A stretch of 5,749 nucleotides of DNA from Pseudomonadota bacterium (GTDB taxonomy: Bacteria; Pseudomonadota; Alphaproteobacteria; Acetobacterales; Acetobacteraceae). The notes beneath the pieces were generated by a model. The model ran no database searches. It was not told where the DNA came from and saw only the letters and a list, made by a program, of their open reading frames with translations. The stretch covers positions 1-5,749 of the forward strand of contig JAKAZN010000153.1 in assembly GCA_021815835.1 (NCBI GenBank), read 5' to 3'. Made by a program: the position numbers and the translations under genes. Position 1 is the first letter of the stretch. Each line of letters begins with the position of its first letter. This document shows positions 5,675 to 5,749 of the stretch, one piece after another.

Positions 5675-5749
5675 ATGAAGCAGCAGGCCAACCTGATCCG
5701 CGCCGGCCAGGTCATCGAACACGAGGGTCGCCGCTGGACCGTGCTCAAG
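5675..5749 (+). CDS. efp: Elongation factor P (N-terminal 25 codons, cut by right edge)
   Basis: The reading frame from the ATG at 5675 stays open to the window end and begins MKQQANLIRAGQVIEHEGRR, then WTVLK. This is the start of the KOW-like N-terminal domain of EF-P, which rescues ribosomes stalled at consecutive prolines by entering near the E site. The family pattern is MK.xANxIRxGxVIEHxGxxWxVLK. The residue that carries the post-translational modification lies just past the edge, so the modification class cannot be judged. No strong Shine-Dalgarno is visible, only weak GAGA at 5661-5664. It is divergent from apt across a 192-base gap. Confidence 0.9.
   Translation, partial: MKQQANLIRAGQVIEHEGRRWTVLK

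Overview
The window is about 5.7 kb of very GC-rich, densely coding DNA from an alphaproteobacterium. The best guess is Rhodospirillales, perhaps Acetobacteraceae. Three things point there: a FliX gene (an alphaproteobacterial flagellar regulator) head-to-head with flgI, a DksA whose zinc-finger cysteines are mostly replaced, and the N-terminus of EF-P. The genus cannot be fixed from the sequence alone. No tRNA, rRNA, CRISPR array, insertion sequence or sign of recent transfer was seen.

Flagellar block (1-2040). On the minus strand, flgI (P-ring protein, GTG start) is followed by a FlgJ-type rod-binding protein that runs off the left edge. The two overlap by four bases. Divergently, on the plus strand, lies fliX. 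The 225-base gap between flgI and fliX holds a near-consensus sigma-54 promoter facing flgI, three perfect copies of a 12-base repeat just upstream of it, and a 19-base palindrome about 100 bases upstream of the predicted flgI start site. That spacing is expected of an enhancer for an NtrC-type activator such as FlbD, the partner of FliX.

Regulator and unknown operon (2041-4956, plus strand). dksA follows, with a plausible sigma-70-type promoter and a GC-rich hairpin in its leader. Then come two overlapping genes of unknown function (369 and 398 residues). Both look cytosolic and largely alpha-helical, and I could not assign either to a family. They are the least explained part of the window and the best candidate for something undescribed.

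Housekeeping end (4967-5749). apt (adenine phosphoribosyltransferase) lies on the minus strand, converging on the second unknown gene with only 10 bases between stop codons. It is divergent from efp (elongation factor P), of which only the first 25 codons are present. The apt and efp genes have similar TTGCCC / TAGAC promoter candidates.

The three parts look like ordinary chromosomal neighbours: late flagellar basal-body assembly with its regulator, a ppGpp-linked transcription regulator, purine salvage and translation. Nothing in the sequence ties the unknown pair to a specific one of these, although co-orientation and a 51-base gap allow co-transcription with dksA.
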